NCBI GenBank assembly: GCA_039812685.1
Contig: JBDIBB010000054.1
Location: 1-26,634 of the forward strand
DNA from: JBDIBB01 sp039812685
Lineage (GTDB): Bacteria; Acidobacteriota; Vicinamibacteria; Vicinamibacterales; JAFNAJ01
Length of the DNA: 26,634 bases
Direction: 5' to 3'
A program made the position numbers and the translations under genes. Of the stretch, positions 1-7,314 are shown one piece after another. Position 1 is the stretch's first letter. Each line of letters opens with the position of its first letter. Below the pieces are notes generated by a model. The model searched no databases. It worked only from the letters and a program-made list of their open reading frames with translations, and was not told the DNA's origin.

Positions 1-1426
1 CCGTCGTGCGGCCCACCTCGATGCCCTGCACCCGCAGCAGGTTCACCAGGCGCGCCACGCGCGTGCGGTCCTTCTGGCCGGCGGGAATCGCAAACGCATA
101 CGGCGGCTTCGTGCGGCCGTCCTCGACGGCGTTCCGGCTCTTGGCGTAGAAGTTCTCGAGCAGCACCCGCGGGAATTCCGACGCGAGCTGCAGCGCCGAC
201 AGCACTCCCGTCTGCATGTAGTTCGTGTTGTTGCGCATCGACCAGGTGACCTCGCGGTACGGCGGATTCGGCCGGTACCACTCCCGCGATGTCTGCCCCG
301 GCCCGTCGCCACTCGCGACGCGGCGCTTCATCGTCGTCGCGCCGCCGTTGCCGTAGGTTTCGTACATCCGGACGATGCCGTTGTGGTTGCTCGCCATGAA
401 CGCGAGGTAGCCCGGCGACCACATGTCGACGAAGCCGTGCGTCCACACGCCGGGCATGCCGTACTTCGTCATCTGCGCCATCTCGAAGTTCGCGAACCAC
501 GGCAGCTCGCCGTAGAGGATGGGATCGAGCGACGGGTTCTGCGGCGCCTGCCCGCTGAAGGTGTAGAGGAAAGGCACCGACTCGTGCAGGTCGTGCATCA
601 CGAGCGGACGCCACTGCAGGTACCAGTCGAGCAACGCCCGCATCGTCACCTGCGAGTAGTTGATGTCGCGGTTGTTGTCGTGAAAGATGTACTTGCCCCA
701 GTACGGCGGGCCCGAGACGCGGTCGTTCTCGTTGGTGATCCCGATGGTGTGCTTGTAGTACCAGTCGACGTAGCGGTCGCGGCCGTCGGGCTCGGCCACC
801 GGCAGCACCGACACGATGACGTGGTCGCGAATGCCTCGGATCAGCGGCTCGTCGCTCACCGCCAGCCGGTAGACCAGCTCCATCAGCATCTCGGGCGGGC
901 CGGTTTCCGGGCTGTGCAGGCCGGCCATCAGGTGGTAGATGGGCCTGGCCTTCGCGATGATGTCGCGCGCCTGCGCTTCGTCCAGCCCGCGCGGATCGCC
1001 CAGGCGCTGCAGGTAACCGCGATACGTCTCGAGGTTGGCCAGGCTTTCTTCCGACCCGACGTACACGATGTTGATCTCGCGGCCCTCGTCGGTGGTGCCG
1101 ATGGTGGTGACCCGAACGCGGGGCGTTGCCGCCGCCAGCGCGCGGTAGTACTTCAGGAGGTCGGCCGTGTAGGTGAGCACGTTGGGCGCGCCCACGTGGT
1201 GGCCCAGCACGTCCTTGGGCGTCGGCACGCCCGCTGCCAGCGGCAGGTGATCCACCAGCGGGCTGAGGAACTCGGGCGCCGTCGTCCACTCGCGCACCAG
1301 GCGCGCGAACTCCTCGTCCTGGACGGGCGGCGCGGCAGCCTGCTGGGCCGGCAGCACGGGCGCCGACAGGATGACGAGGACGGCGAGCAGGAGGGGGAGA
1401 CAGCGGGACCTCGAGGCAACAGGCAT
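1..1426 (-). CDS. Secreted M14-family zinc carboxypeptidase (3' end cut by window edge)
   Basis: Reading leftward from the ATG at 1426 gives 475 residues with no stop before the window edge, so the C-terminus is missing. The first ~28 residues form a signal peptide: basic start, hydrophobic LPLLLAVLVILSAPVLPA, then AQQ. The mature part has M14 (carboxypeptidase A-like) metal ligands: HSPE at 171-174 supplies the first His and Glu, and DLHES at 279-283 supplies the second His. NNRD at 251-254 matches the substrate-binding Asn-Arg region of the family. It should remove C-terminal residues from peptides outside the cytoplasm. A CAGGAG ribosome site lies about 8 bases before the start. It faces away from the next gene and appears monocistronic. 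The zinc-site assignment is confident; substrate preference cannot be read. The catalytic Glu expected near the C-terminus may lie beyond the edge. Confidence 0.9.
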   Translation of the reverse strand, partial: MPVASRSRCLPLLLAVLVILSAPVLPAQQAAAPPVQDEEFARLVREWTTAPEFLSPLVDHLPLAAGVPTPKDVLGHHVGAPNVLTYTADLLKYYRALAAATPRVRVTTIGTTDEGREINIVYVGSEESLANLETYRGYLQRLGDPRGLDEAQARDIIAKARPIYHLMAGLHSPETGPPEMLMELVYRLAVSDEPLIRGIRDHVIVSVLPVAEPDGRDRYVDWYYKHTIGITNENDRVSGPPYWGKYIFHDNNRDINYSQVTMRALLDWYLQWRPLVMHDLHESVPFLYTFSGQAPQNPSLDPILYGELPWFANFEMAQMTKYGMPGVWTHGFVDMWSPGYLAFMASNHNGIVRMYETYGNGGATTMKRRVASGDGPGQTSREWYRPNPPYREVTWSMRNNTNYMQTGVLSALQLASEFPRVLLENFYAKSRNAVEDGRTKPPYAFAIPAGQKDRTRVARLVNLLRVQGIEVGRTT

Positions 1427-1454
1427 GCGGGCGGCTCCTGGAGTCAGGCCCTGA

Positions 1455-1483
1455 ATCTTGACGGCAACTGCCGCGCGGGTCAA
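1455..1483 (-). promoter_or_regulatory. Possible sigma70-type promoter for the M14 peptidase
   Basis: On the minus strand a -35-like TTGACC (complement of 1478-1483, five of six consensus bases) is followed after 17 bases by a weak -10-like CAAGAT (complement of 1455-1460). This would start a transcript about 20 bases before the peptidase ATG. The -10 matches poorly, so this is tentative. Confidence 0.35.
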
Positions 1484-1556
1484 AGGAAATGCGCGACCGG
1501 GTCTGGCGCGGGCCGGCGGGGCGGGTGGCCCGGGATGAGGAAGGCGCCGCGACGAA

Positions 1557-1590
1557 CAGAGGCCCCATCGGTCTCCCGACAGGGCCTCTG
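1557..1590 (-). other. Strong RNA hairpin with GNRA tetraloop, minus strand
   Basis: The minus-strand transcript of this stretch folds into an unbroken 15-bp stem. It consists of CAGAGGCCC, then UGU pairing with AUG (two G-U wobbles and one U-A), then CGG with CCG, capped by GAGA, a GNRA tetraloop. On the plus strand the middle pairs become A-C mismatches and the loop is TCTC, so the structure favours a minus-strand RNA. No gene ends just before it. It could terminate an unseen small RNA or be a 5' leader element of the M14 peptidase, if a promoter lies upstream. The tail UUCGUC is not a classic U-tract. Confidence 0.55.
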
Positions 1591-1667
1591 AAATCGGCCA
1601 CCGGACCGGCTCCCCAGCACTCACGGCTCCCTGCCGTAAACAGCCCGGCGACGTTCAGGCTTTCAGC
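1591..1667. other. Non-coding spacer between two hairpins
   Basis: This is part of the 481-base gap (1427-1907) between the M14 peptidase and the next gene. No convincing coding frame was found: the open frames here have arginine/proline-rich translations typical of GC-rich shadow frames. Apart from the hairpins on either side I recognise no RNA family. Confidence 0.4.
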
Positions 1668-1710
1668 AAGGCGTGTGCCGATCCCCCGGCTGGGGCCCGC
1701 CACGCCTTTT
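1668..1710 (+). terminator. Orphan intrinsic-terminator-like hairpin
   Basis: AAGGCGTG (1668-1675) pairs with CACGCCTT (1701-1708). The interior can form a second CCCC/GGGG helix, and the outer stem runs into a T-tract (1707-1710). This is the shape of a rho-independent terminator for a plus-strand transcript, yet no plus-strand gene ends upstream of it. It may end a small RNA, or protect the downstream gene from read-through. Confidence 0.45.
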
Positions 1711-1907
1711 CGCGTCGATTCCGCTCTGTCGCCGTTCGCGGGCCGGGAAGCGATCGCGCGAACGCATGCAGGAATTACACTTTCAACCAGAACTTACAGC
1801 CACGTGCGCGCGAGCCCGCGGTTCGGGACCGCGTGCTCGCGCACGACGGCTGAATGGCCGCGCCCGAAGGCGGCGCACGCTGGCATGGAATCCGAATTGG
1901 AGGCGTC

Positions 1908-2372
1908 ATGTACGAGATCGTGTTGAGCGCGCACAGTGTGCTGCGCTGGGTGGTGATTGCGGCGGCGGCGGTCGCGTTGACGAGGGCGTTCGGCGGATGG
2001 TTCGGAAAGCGTGCGTGGGGAGCGGCCGAGGCTGCCGCCAACCGGTGGTTCGCGATGGCGGCGACAGTCCAGTTCGTCGTCGGCCTGTTGCTGTGGGGCT
2101 TCCTGAGCCCCTTCGGCGTGGCGGGCTTCGCCGACATGGCCACGACCATGGCGGATGCGACCAGGCGGTTCTGGGCGGTGGAGCACGTGACGATGATGAT
2201 CGTGGCGGTCGCGTTGATCCATGTCGGGGCGGCGCGGGCCGCCAGAGCCGGCTCCGACGTGGCAAAGCACCGCACCGCCGCCATCTTCTTCCTGGTGGCG
2301 CTGGCGCTCGTGCTGGCCGGTGTGCCGTGGGTGGGTGCCGACGCGCGCCCGTGGCTGCGCCTGCCGATGTAA
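1908..2372 (+). CDS. Four-helix integral membrane protein, often labelled cytochrome b-like
   Basis: This 154-residue protein has four hydrophobic helices (about 5-26, 48-68, 92-109 and 123-142) joined by short loops. The start at 1908 is chosen because TTGGAGG sits at 1897-1903; an upstream in-frame ATG at 1854 lacks a good site. Histidines at 9 (in SAHS), 93 (in VEH), 105 (in LIH) and 121 (in AKHR) sit at or near helix ends. They match the pattern I recall for a small family seen mainly in Bacteroidota and Acidobacteriota and loosely annotated as cytochrome B. Paired helix histidines would allow haem binding, but that is inference. Its true function is unknown. The next gene lies 132 bases downstream on the same strand. 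Confidence 0.75.
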   Translation: MYEIVLSAHSVLRWVVIAAAAVALTRAFGGWFGKRAWGAAEAAANRWFAMAATVQFVVGLLLWGFLSPFGVAGFADMATTMADATRRFWAVEHVTMMIVAVALIHVGAARAARAGSDVAKHRTAAIFFLVALALVLAGVPWVGADARPWLRLPM

Positions 2373-2504
2373 GGCGCTGTCAGGGTGTGGCGGCGACCCT
2401 GGATCGCCCGGGCGGGGCGGGCCGGGGCTGAGACGCCAGGTTCGTCGGGTGGGCACGATGGAGGCTGCGGGCGGTCTCGCGCTCCGGGTCCGCGCGGAGG
2501 CTCG

Positions 2505-3197
2505 ATGACCGTCCCGCAGATTCTCAGGCGCCTCGACAGGTGCCGTCGTGGCGATGCCGCCCGGCGCACCGGTCGTGTGCCGGCGTGCGGCCAGCGGTGC
2601 AGCGCACCGGCCGGATTGCCCGGCCGCGCGCCGCTGCCGGTCGGCGTGCTGCGCCTGCTGGGGCGAACCCTGGGACGCTGTCATCGCACCGCGCTGGTCC
2701 TCTGGGAGACCGGCGACCACGACGCGCGCCTGCTGGCCGTGCTCCTCGAACAGCCGCGGCTGGTGGAGGACCGACAGCTCGATCGCTGGGTGGAGACGGC
2801 GGCCGACGTCGCGCTGGTCGACCGCCTGTGCCTCGAGGTGGTCATGGCCACGCCGTGGGCGCGCGTCAAGGTGGGCGACTGGGCCCGTCACCCGCAGGCG
2901 CTCGTGCGGCGTGCGGCCTACGTCGTGCTGCGTGCGCTGGCGCGGTGCGACCGTGAGATGACCGACGCCGACTTCATCCCCTGGAGCGACGCCATCCCCT
3001 CGATGGCAGGGCGGGAGGAGCCAGTGGTGCGCGCCGCCATGCTCGCGGCGCTGTCGGCGATCGGCGAGCGCAACGCGGCGCTGCGCCAGCGCGTGCTGAG
3101 CGCCGCCTCGCGGCTGCGCTGCGTGTCGACCGCGAGCCTTCGTCCATCCCCGCCGGCGCTGCGCGCGACGGCCGGCGACTGGCGGCCGATGGGGTAG
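2505..3197 (+). CDS. DNA alkylation repair (AlkD-like HEAT-repeat) family protein, divergent
   Basis: This 230-residue all-alpha protein starts at an ATG four bases after GCGGAGG. From about residue 45 it follows the AlkD-type DNA alkylation repair family: LWETGDHDARLLA (66-79) matches the LW-x-TG-x-HEARLLA block. VRRAAYVVLRALA (134-146) and the last block VVRAAMLAALSAIGERN (174-190) match the RRA and VKKA...IGKRN blocks. AlkD proteins excise bulky or cationic alkylated bases without base flipping. The segment around 95-112 (DRWVETAADVALVDRLC) keeps the Asp but has Ala where the family usually has the W of an nWD motif. The first ~40 residues are Arg/Gly-rich and do not match, so the N-terminus may be degenerate or shifted in frame. 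It may be a non-enzymatic relative. Confidence 0.7.
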   Translation: MTVPQILRRLDRCRRGDAARRTGRVPACGQRCSAPAGLPGRAPLPVGVLRLLGRTLGRCHRTALVLWETGDHDARLLAVLLEQPRLVEDRQLDRWVETAADVALVDRLCLEVVMATPWARVKVGDWARHPQALVRRAAYVVLRALARCDREMTDADFIPWSDAIPSMAGREEPVVRAAMLAALSAIGERNAALRQRVLSAASRLRCVSTASLRPSPPALRATAGDWRPMG

Positions 3198-3253
3198 GGA
3201 AGCGGCCAGGCGGTCGCGTTCCGAACCCGCGCTCCCCGGAAGTCCGGCGCGGT

Positions 3254-3287
3254 CTGCGCCGAGGAAGGCGGTGCGTGCTCGGCGCAG
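3254..3287. terminator. Bidirectional terminator hairpin between convergent genes
   Basis: CTGCGCCGAG (3254-3263) pairs perfectly with CTCGGCGCAG (3278-3287) around a 14-base loop. It sits between the stop codons of the AlkD-like gene (+) and the desaturase (-), which converge here. There is no U-tract, but position and stem strength fit shared termination. Confidence 0.6.
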
Positions 3288-3315
3288 CAGCTCGAGCTCG
3301 AGACAGCCCGCCCCG

Positions 3316-4173
3316 CTACGCCGCGGGCCGCATCTTGTGCCCCTCCACCACGTGCTTCGGCGGCTCCTTCAGATCCCACACGATCCCGGCGAGCGCGAGC
3401 GCGCGCAGCGCGTAGTAGGTGGGGTCGAACTCCCACCACCTGAACCCGTTGCGCGTGGAGCTCTGCCAGTAGTGGTGGTTGTTGTGCCACCCCTCGCCGA
3501 GCGTGAGGATCGCCAGCAGGAAGCTGTTGCGGCTGTCGTCCTTCGTCTCGTAGCGCCGGCGCCCGACCATGTGCGTCAGGCTGTTGATCATGAACGTGCA
3601 GTGCCAGCAGCACACGGTGCTCACGAAGAAGCCCCAGACCAGCGCCGGCAGGCCGCCCCACAGGTAGAGCCCGGCCGCCAGCGCGACGCCCGGCACCGCG
3701 TGCCATCGGTCCAGCCACCGCAGCTCGGGGTACTTCGCCAGATCCGGCACCCGCTGCAGGTCGGTCTCGTCGTGCGCCGTCGACAGGATCCAGCCGACGT
3801 GCGCCCAGAAGAAGCCCTGCCGCCCCGGCGAGTGCAGATCGCCCTCCTGATCGCTGTACCGATGGTGGCGCCGGTGGTGCGCCGCCCACCAGAGCGGTCC
3901 CTTCTGCATCGAGGCCGCGCCAAGCAGCGCCATCACGAACTGGAACGCGCGGCTGGTGCGGTAGGTGCGATGTGAGAAGTAGCGATGATAACCGCCGGTG
4001 ATGCCGAACATCCGCAGCACGTAGAGCGCCGCCGCCAGGCCGGCCAGCGGCCAGGACACGCCCACCACGAACACCAGCAGCACGGCGGCGTGGGAGAGAT
4101 GGAACGGCAGGCTCTGCAGGTTGAACACCGAAGCCGAGGGCCGCTCGTGGGCGGCCAGCGCGTGAGTCGACAT
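3316..4173 (-). CDS. Acyl-CoA/acyl-lipid delta-9 type fatty acid desaturase
   Basis: This 285-residue membrane di-iron desaturase inserts a double bond into saturated acyl chains. All three histidine boxes are present: HRYFSH at 63-68, HHRRHH at 99-104 and HNNHH at 230-234 inside GEGWHNNHH. Hydrophobic pairs lie at about 28-58 and 160-190. Order, spacing and length match bacterial delta-9 acyl-CoA desaturases; electron donor and exact regiospecificity cannot be read. No Shine-Dalgarno is visible before the ATG at 4173. A GATAAT lies 11 bases upstream of the start, so the leader is short or absent. It is divergent from a two-component system, and PhoB-box-like repeats start 40 bases upstream of its start. 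Control of membrane fluidity by that system is a plausible inference. Confidence 0.93.
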   Translation of the reverse strand: MSTHALAAHERPSASVFNLQSLPFHLSHAAVLLVFVVGVSWPLAGLAAALYVLRMFGITGGYHRYFSHRTYRTSRAFQFVMALLGAASMQKGPLWWAAHHRRHHRYSDQEGDLHSPGRQGFFWAHVGWILSTAHDETDLQRVPDLAKYPELRWLDRWHAVPGVALAAGLYLWGGLPALVWGFFVSTVCCWHCTFMINSLTHMVGRRRYETKDDSRNSFLLAILTLGEGWHNNHHYWQSSTRNGFRWWEFDPTYYALRALALAGIVWDLKEPPKHVVEGHKMRPAA

Positions 4174-4212
4174 GGATGACGCAGATTATCGGGGCCGCGG
4201 CCGTGCGCGCCG

Positions 4213-4250
4213 TGTCAGGAGCGGTGACGGAGTGTCAGGGTTCTGTCAGG
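4213..4250 (+). promoter_or_regulatory. Direct TGTCAGG repeats resembling a PhoB-type box
   Basis: TGTCAGG occurs at 4213-4219, 4233-4239 and 4244-4250. The last two are 11 bases apart, the spacing of tandem half sites bound by OmpR/PhoB-family regulators (TGTCA-N6-TGTCA). They lie in the spacer between the desaturase and the kinase/regulator pair, and the nearby regulator is of that family. Binding is inferred, not shown. No clear -10 sits at the usual distance downstream. Confidence 0.5.
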
Positions 4251-4382
4251 AAGGGTCGGAAGGGCCTCCGGCCCGCCAGCCTGGCTCCGCGCGGCCGCGG
4301 CTCGGCTGGCTCGCCGCCGCGCACGGCGGTACCATGGCGGGTGGCGCGCGCGCCGCCGGGGCGGCGCGGCACGAACCGTTTC

Positions 4383-5324
4383 ATGCGCAGACGCCGTTAC
4401 GCCCGGATCATCGCCGCCTACGTCCTGTCGCTGCTGGTCACCGTCGCCCTGCTGGTGATGTGGATCATCTACGTGGTGATCTCCGCCTCGACGATCACCA
4501 CGCTGGAGCAGCGCATCGGCACCCCGTCGGCCGCGCCGCACTGGACGATGCTCTGGACCGGTGTCGTGCTGCTGGTGCTGGTCATCGGGGGCCTGACCTA
4601 CCAGCTGGCGCTCGCCATCGGCGCCCGCAGCTACTCGCACAAGCAGGAGGAGTTCGTCTCCAACATCACCCACGAGATGAAGTCGCCGCTGGCGGCCATC
4701 AAGCTGCACGCCCAGACGCTGCAGCAGGACATGACGGCGGCCGAGCGTGCCCGCTCCGTCGCCTTCATCCTCCAGCAGGTCGACCGCATGGGGACGCTCG
4801 TCGACAACGTGCTCGAGAGCAGCCGCCTGGTGGCGCGCAAGAAGCTCCTGCACCTCGAACCGGTGGCCCTCGCCCCCTTCTTCGACGCCTACTTCGCCGA
4901 GATGCGCTCGCAGGTGGAGGGCCGGGGCATCCGCCTGCACGCCGAAGTGCGCACCAGCGCCGTGGTGATGGCCACCGCCGAGGCGCTGCGCCGGGTGATG
5001 ACGAACCTGATCGACAACGCGGTGCGCTTCTCGGCGCGCGGCGGCGAGGTGCGCTGCCGCGTGGACGACGAGCGCGACGTGGTCCGCATCGAACTCGAGG
5101 ACGACGGGATCGGCATCCCGCGCAACGAGCTGGCGAAGGTCTTCGATCGCTTCTACCAGATCGGGCGCGAGATCTCGGGACGGCGCAAGGGAACGGGGCT
5201 GGGGCTGTCGATCGTCCTGGGGCTGGTCAGGGAGATGAAGGGCGAGGTCACCGCGTTCAGCCAGGAGGGCCGATCCGGCGCGCGGTTCGTGGTCACGCTG
5301 CCGGTGGCCGGGAGGCAGGGATGA
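4383..5324 (+). CDS. Sensor histidine kinase with two membrane helices and minimal external loop
   Basis: This 313-residue kinase has two transmembrane helices (about 8-33 and 55-78) separated by only about 20 residues. The DHp helix follows directly, with the H-box around His97 (SNITHEMKSPLAAIK). The HATPase domain shows the N-box NLIDNA (208-213), the G1 box DDGIGI (240-245), the F region FDRFYQ and the G2 box GTGLGL (270-275). There is no PAS or HAMP domain. With so little outside the membrane it resembles intramembrane-sensing kinases that respond to the membrane itself. The ATG at 4383 is chosen because the upstream frame is low-complexity Arg/Ala-rich sequence, but no clear ribosome site precedes it and earlier starts are possible. 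Its stop overlaps the regulator start (ATGA). Confidence 0.9.
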   Translation: MRRRRYARIIAAYVLSLLVTVALLVMWIIYVVISASTITTLEQRIGTPSAAPHWTMLWTGVVLLVLVIGGLTYQLALAIGARSYSHKQEEFVSNITHEMKSPLAAIKLHAQTLQQDMTAAERARSVAFILQQVDRMGTLVDNVLESSRLVARKKLLHLEPVALAPFFDAYFAEMRSQVEGRGIRLHAEVRTSAVVMATAEALRRVMTNLIDNAVRFSARGGEVRCRVDDERDVVRIELEDDGIGIPRNELAKVFDRFYQIGREISGRRKGTGLGLSIVLGLVREMKGEVTAFSQEGRSGARFVVTLPVAGRQG

Positions 5325-6061
5325 GCGAGAGCGCCCCGCGCCTGCTCGTCGTCGAGGACGAGGAGGCCATCGCCGACGGCCTGGTGTTCAACCTGCGGCG
5401 GAAGCAGTACCGGGTCGATCTCGCGCGCGATGGCCGCGCGGCGCTCGAGTTCCTCCGCGACGCGCGGTACGACCTGGTCCTGCTCGACGTGCGCCTGCCC
5501 GAGGTGGACGGCTTCGAGGTGTGCCAGCAGCTGCGGCGCGACGGCAACTTCGTGCCCGTCCTGATGCTCACCGCCCGCACCCAGCCCGACGACATCGTCT
5601 ACGGGCTGAAGCTCGGCGCCGACGACTACGTCACCAAGCCGTTCGATCTCGCCGAGCTGCTGGCGCGCATCGAAGGGCTGCTGCGCCGGCAGGTCTGGCT
5701 GCGCGACGAGCGCGGCGCGCTCTCCGGAGCGATACCTGCCTCGACGGCCGGCGTCGACCCGGACCGGGTGAGGTTCGGCGAGTTCTGGGTGGATTTCCGC
5801 ACCTGGCAGGCGCAGACCCGCGAGGGCATCGTCGAGCTGTCGAAGAAGGAGCTGACCGCGATGAAGCTGTTCGTCTCGCGGCCCAACCAGGTGATCAGCC
5901 GCCGCGAGCTGCTCGCCGAGGTGTGGGAGCTGCCCAACCATCCGAACACGCGCGTGGTCGACAACGTGATCGTGGCGCTGCGGCGTGCCTTCGAGCACGA
6001 CGCCGCCCAGCCGCGCCACATCCTCAACGTGCGCGGCGTCGGATACCGGTTCGTGCCGTAG
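5321..6061 (+). CDS. OmpR/PhoB-family response regulator
   Basis: This 246-residue protein has a receiver domain (about 7-122) with acidic pocket E12/D13, phospho-acceptor Asp56 (LLDVRLP), Thr84 and Lys106 (TKPFDL). A C-terminal winged-helix DNA-binding domain (about 148-245) ends in the typical VRGVGYRFVP. It is the partner of the kinase just upstream: the start ATG overlaps the kinase stop by four bases, with GGAGG five bases before it. OmpR-type regulators bind tandem direct repeats, and such repeats occur upstream at 4213-4250. Likely targets are therefore its own operon and the divergent desaturase; this is inference. Everything needed for phosphorylation is intact. Confidence 0.94.
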   Translation: MSESAPRLLVVEDEEAIADGLVFNLRRKQYRVDLARDGRAALEFLRDARYDLVLLDVRLPEVDGFEVCQQLRRDGNFVPVLMLTARTQPDDIVYGLKLGADDYVTKPFDLAELLARIEGLLRRQVWLRDERGALSGAIPASTAGVDPDRVRFGEFWVDFRTWQAQTREGIVELSKKELTAMKLFVSRPNQVISRRELLAEVWELPNHPNTRVVDNVIVALRRAFEHDAAQPRHILNVRGVGYRFVP

Positions 6062-6084
6062 GCGGCGGCACGCCGGGCGAGGGC

Positions 6085-6099
6085 GGCGCCACTGGCGCC
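6085..6099. terminator. Short inverted repeat between convergent genes
   Basis: GGCGCC-ACT-GGCGCC lies in the 47-base gap between the stops of the response regulator (+) and argJ (-). The stem is only six base pairs with a three-base loop and no U-tract, so it is at best a weak shared terminator. Confidence 0.3.
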
Positions 6100-6108
6100 A
6101 CGGGCTGT

Positions 6109-7314
6109 CTAGGTGCGGTATTCCGCGTTGATCTTCACGTAGTCGGCGCTGAAGTCGCACGTGAAGATGCGCGCCTCGTGCACGCCGCCGGTTCCCAGAT
6201 CGACGAGCACCGACACCTCCTTCCGCTGGAGGTGCGCGGCCGCCTGCGGCGCGCGTTCGTCGTAGGGACGGCCGCCTTCGAAGAGCACGACGCCGCCCAC
6301 CTCGACGCGGGCCCCCGCGAGATCGAACTGCGCGCCGGACCGCCCGGCGACGGCCACCAGCCGGCCCCAGTTCGGATCGCCGCCGTGGATGGCCGTCTTC
6401 ACCAGGGGCGAGTTCGCAATCGCGCGCGCCGCCCGGCGCGCGCAGGCGTCGGTGGCGCCGCCGGTCACGCGCACCGTCACCAGCTTGGTGGCGCCTTCGC
6501 CGCCGCGCACGATCCCGAGCGCCAGCTCGAGGCAGACCTCCCGCAGCGCGTCCACGAAGCGATGGTAGTCGGCCGGCTCCACCCCGACGCCGCTGGCGCC
6601 GTTGGCGAGCAGGAACACGGTGTCGTTGGTCGACGACTCGCCGTCCACCGTGATCGCGTTGAAGGTGTCGTCGCACGCATCGACCAGCGCCTGCCGCAGC
6701 ACGGCGGCGTCCACGCGCGCGTCGGTGGTGAGGAAGGCGAGCATCGTCGCCAGGTTCGGCTCGATCATGCCCGAGCCCTTCGCCATGCCGCCGATCGTCA
6801 CGGGGCCGCCGGCGAGCTCCGCGCGCACCGCGTGCTCCTTGGGGAACGGATCGGTCGTCATGATCGCGCGGGCCGCCGCCGCGTGGTGGGCGGCGTCGAG
6901 CTGCTGCGCCGCGTCGATGATGCCGGCGCTCACCACGCGCGGATCGAGCTGCACACCGATGACGCCCGTGGAGGCCACCAGCACGTCCTCGGCCTCGCAC
7001 TCCAGCGCACGCGCCGTCTCGGCGCACATCAGGCGCGCCACCTGGAGACCGGCCGGACCGGTGCACGCGTTGGCGCAGCCGCTGTTGACGACAATCGCGC
7101 GGGCGCGTCCGCCGGTGGCCTCGAGGTGCTCGCGCGAGACGAGCACCGGCGCGGCCGTCGCGAGGTTCGTGGTGAACAGGCCGGCGGCCGAGGCGGGCGC
7201 CGCGCTGGCCACAATCGCCAGGTCGAGTGCCCCGCTGCGCTTGATGCCGGCCGCCACGCCCGCCGTCACGAAGCCGGACGGCGCCGTGATGCCGCCACTG
7301 ACGACGCGGCTCAT
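6109..7314 (-). CDS. argJ: Glutamate N-acetyltransferase / amino-acid N-acetyltransferase (bifunctional ArgJ)
   Basis: ArgJ moves the acetyl group from N-acetylornithine to glutamate, recycling it and removing the need for a separate deacetylase (ArgE). The 401 residues match the family throughout. KGSGMIEPNLATMLAF (about 179-194) holds the self-cleavage site, with Thr190 as the N-terminal nucleophile of the beta chain. VNSGCANACTG (76-86) supplies the oxyanion Thr/Gly region, and the C-terminus ends with the family's DYVKINAEYRT. It is the last gene of the leftward arg operon; its ATG overlaps the stop of the acetyltransferase gene (ATGA). Whether it is also a synthase able to use acetyl-CoA cannot be told, but a separate short NAGS next door suggests that the recycling role dominates. 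Confidence 0.96.
   Translation of the reverse strand: MSRVVSGGITAPSGFVTAGVAAGIKRSGALDLAIVASAAPASAAGLFTTNLATAAPVLVSREHLEATGGRARAIVVNSGCANACTGPAGLQVARLMCAETARALECEAEDVLVASTGVIGVQLDPRVVSAGIIDAAQQLDAAHHAAAARAIMTTDPFPKEHAVRAELAGGPVTIGGMAKGSGMIEPNLATMLAFLTTDARVDAAVLRQALVDACDDTFNAITVDGESSTNDTVFLLANGASGVGVEPADYHRFVDALREVCLELALGIVRGGEGATKLVTVRVTGGATDACARRAARAIANSPLVKTAIHGGDPNWGRLVAVAGRSGAQFDLAGARVEVGGVVLFEGGRPYDERAPQAAAHLQRKEVSVLVDLGTGGVHEARIFTCDFSADYVKINAEYRT

Noticed and set aside
383..1591. A 402-codon plus-strand open frame opposite the M14 peptidase
   Set aside because: The minus-strand frame has a signal peptide, zinc ligands and a ribosome site; the plus frame is His/Arg/Val-rich and featureless.
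1591..1667. A possible riboswitch between the two hairpins
   Set aside because: No conserved core of any riboswitch class I know (cobalamin, TPP, glycine, SAM, c-di-GMP, fluoride) could be matched.
5153..7066. A 637-codon minus-strand open frame across the response regulator and argJ
   Set aside because: Its translation is Arg/Gly/Ala-rich without motifs and lies antisense or out of frame to two clearly assigned genes; long shadow frames are expected at this GC content.
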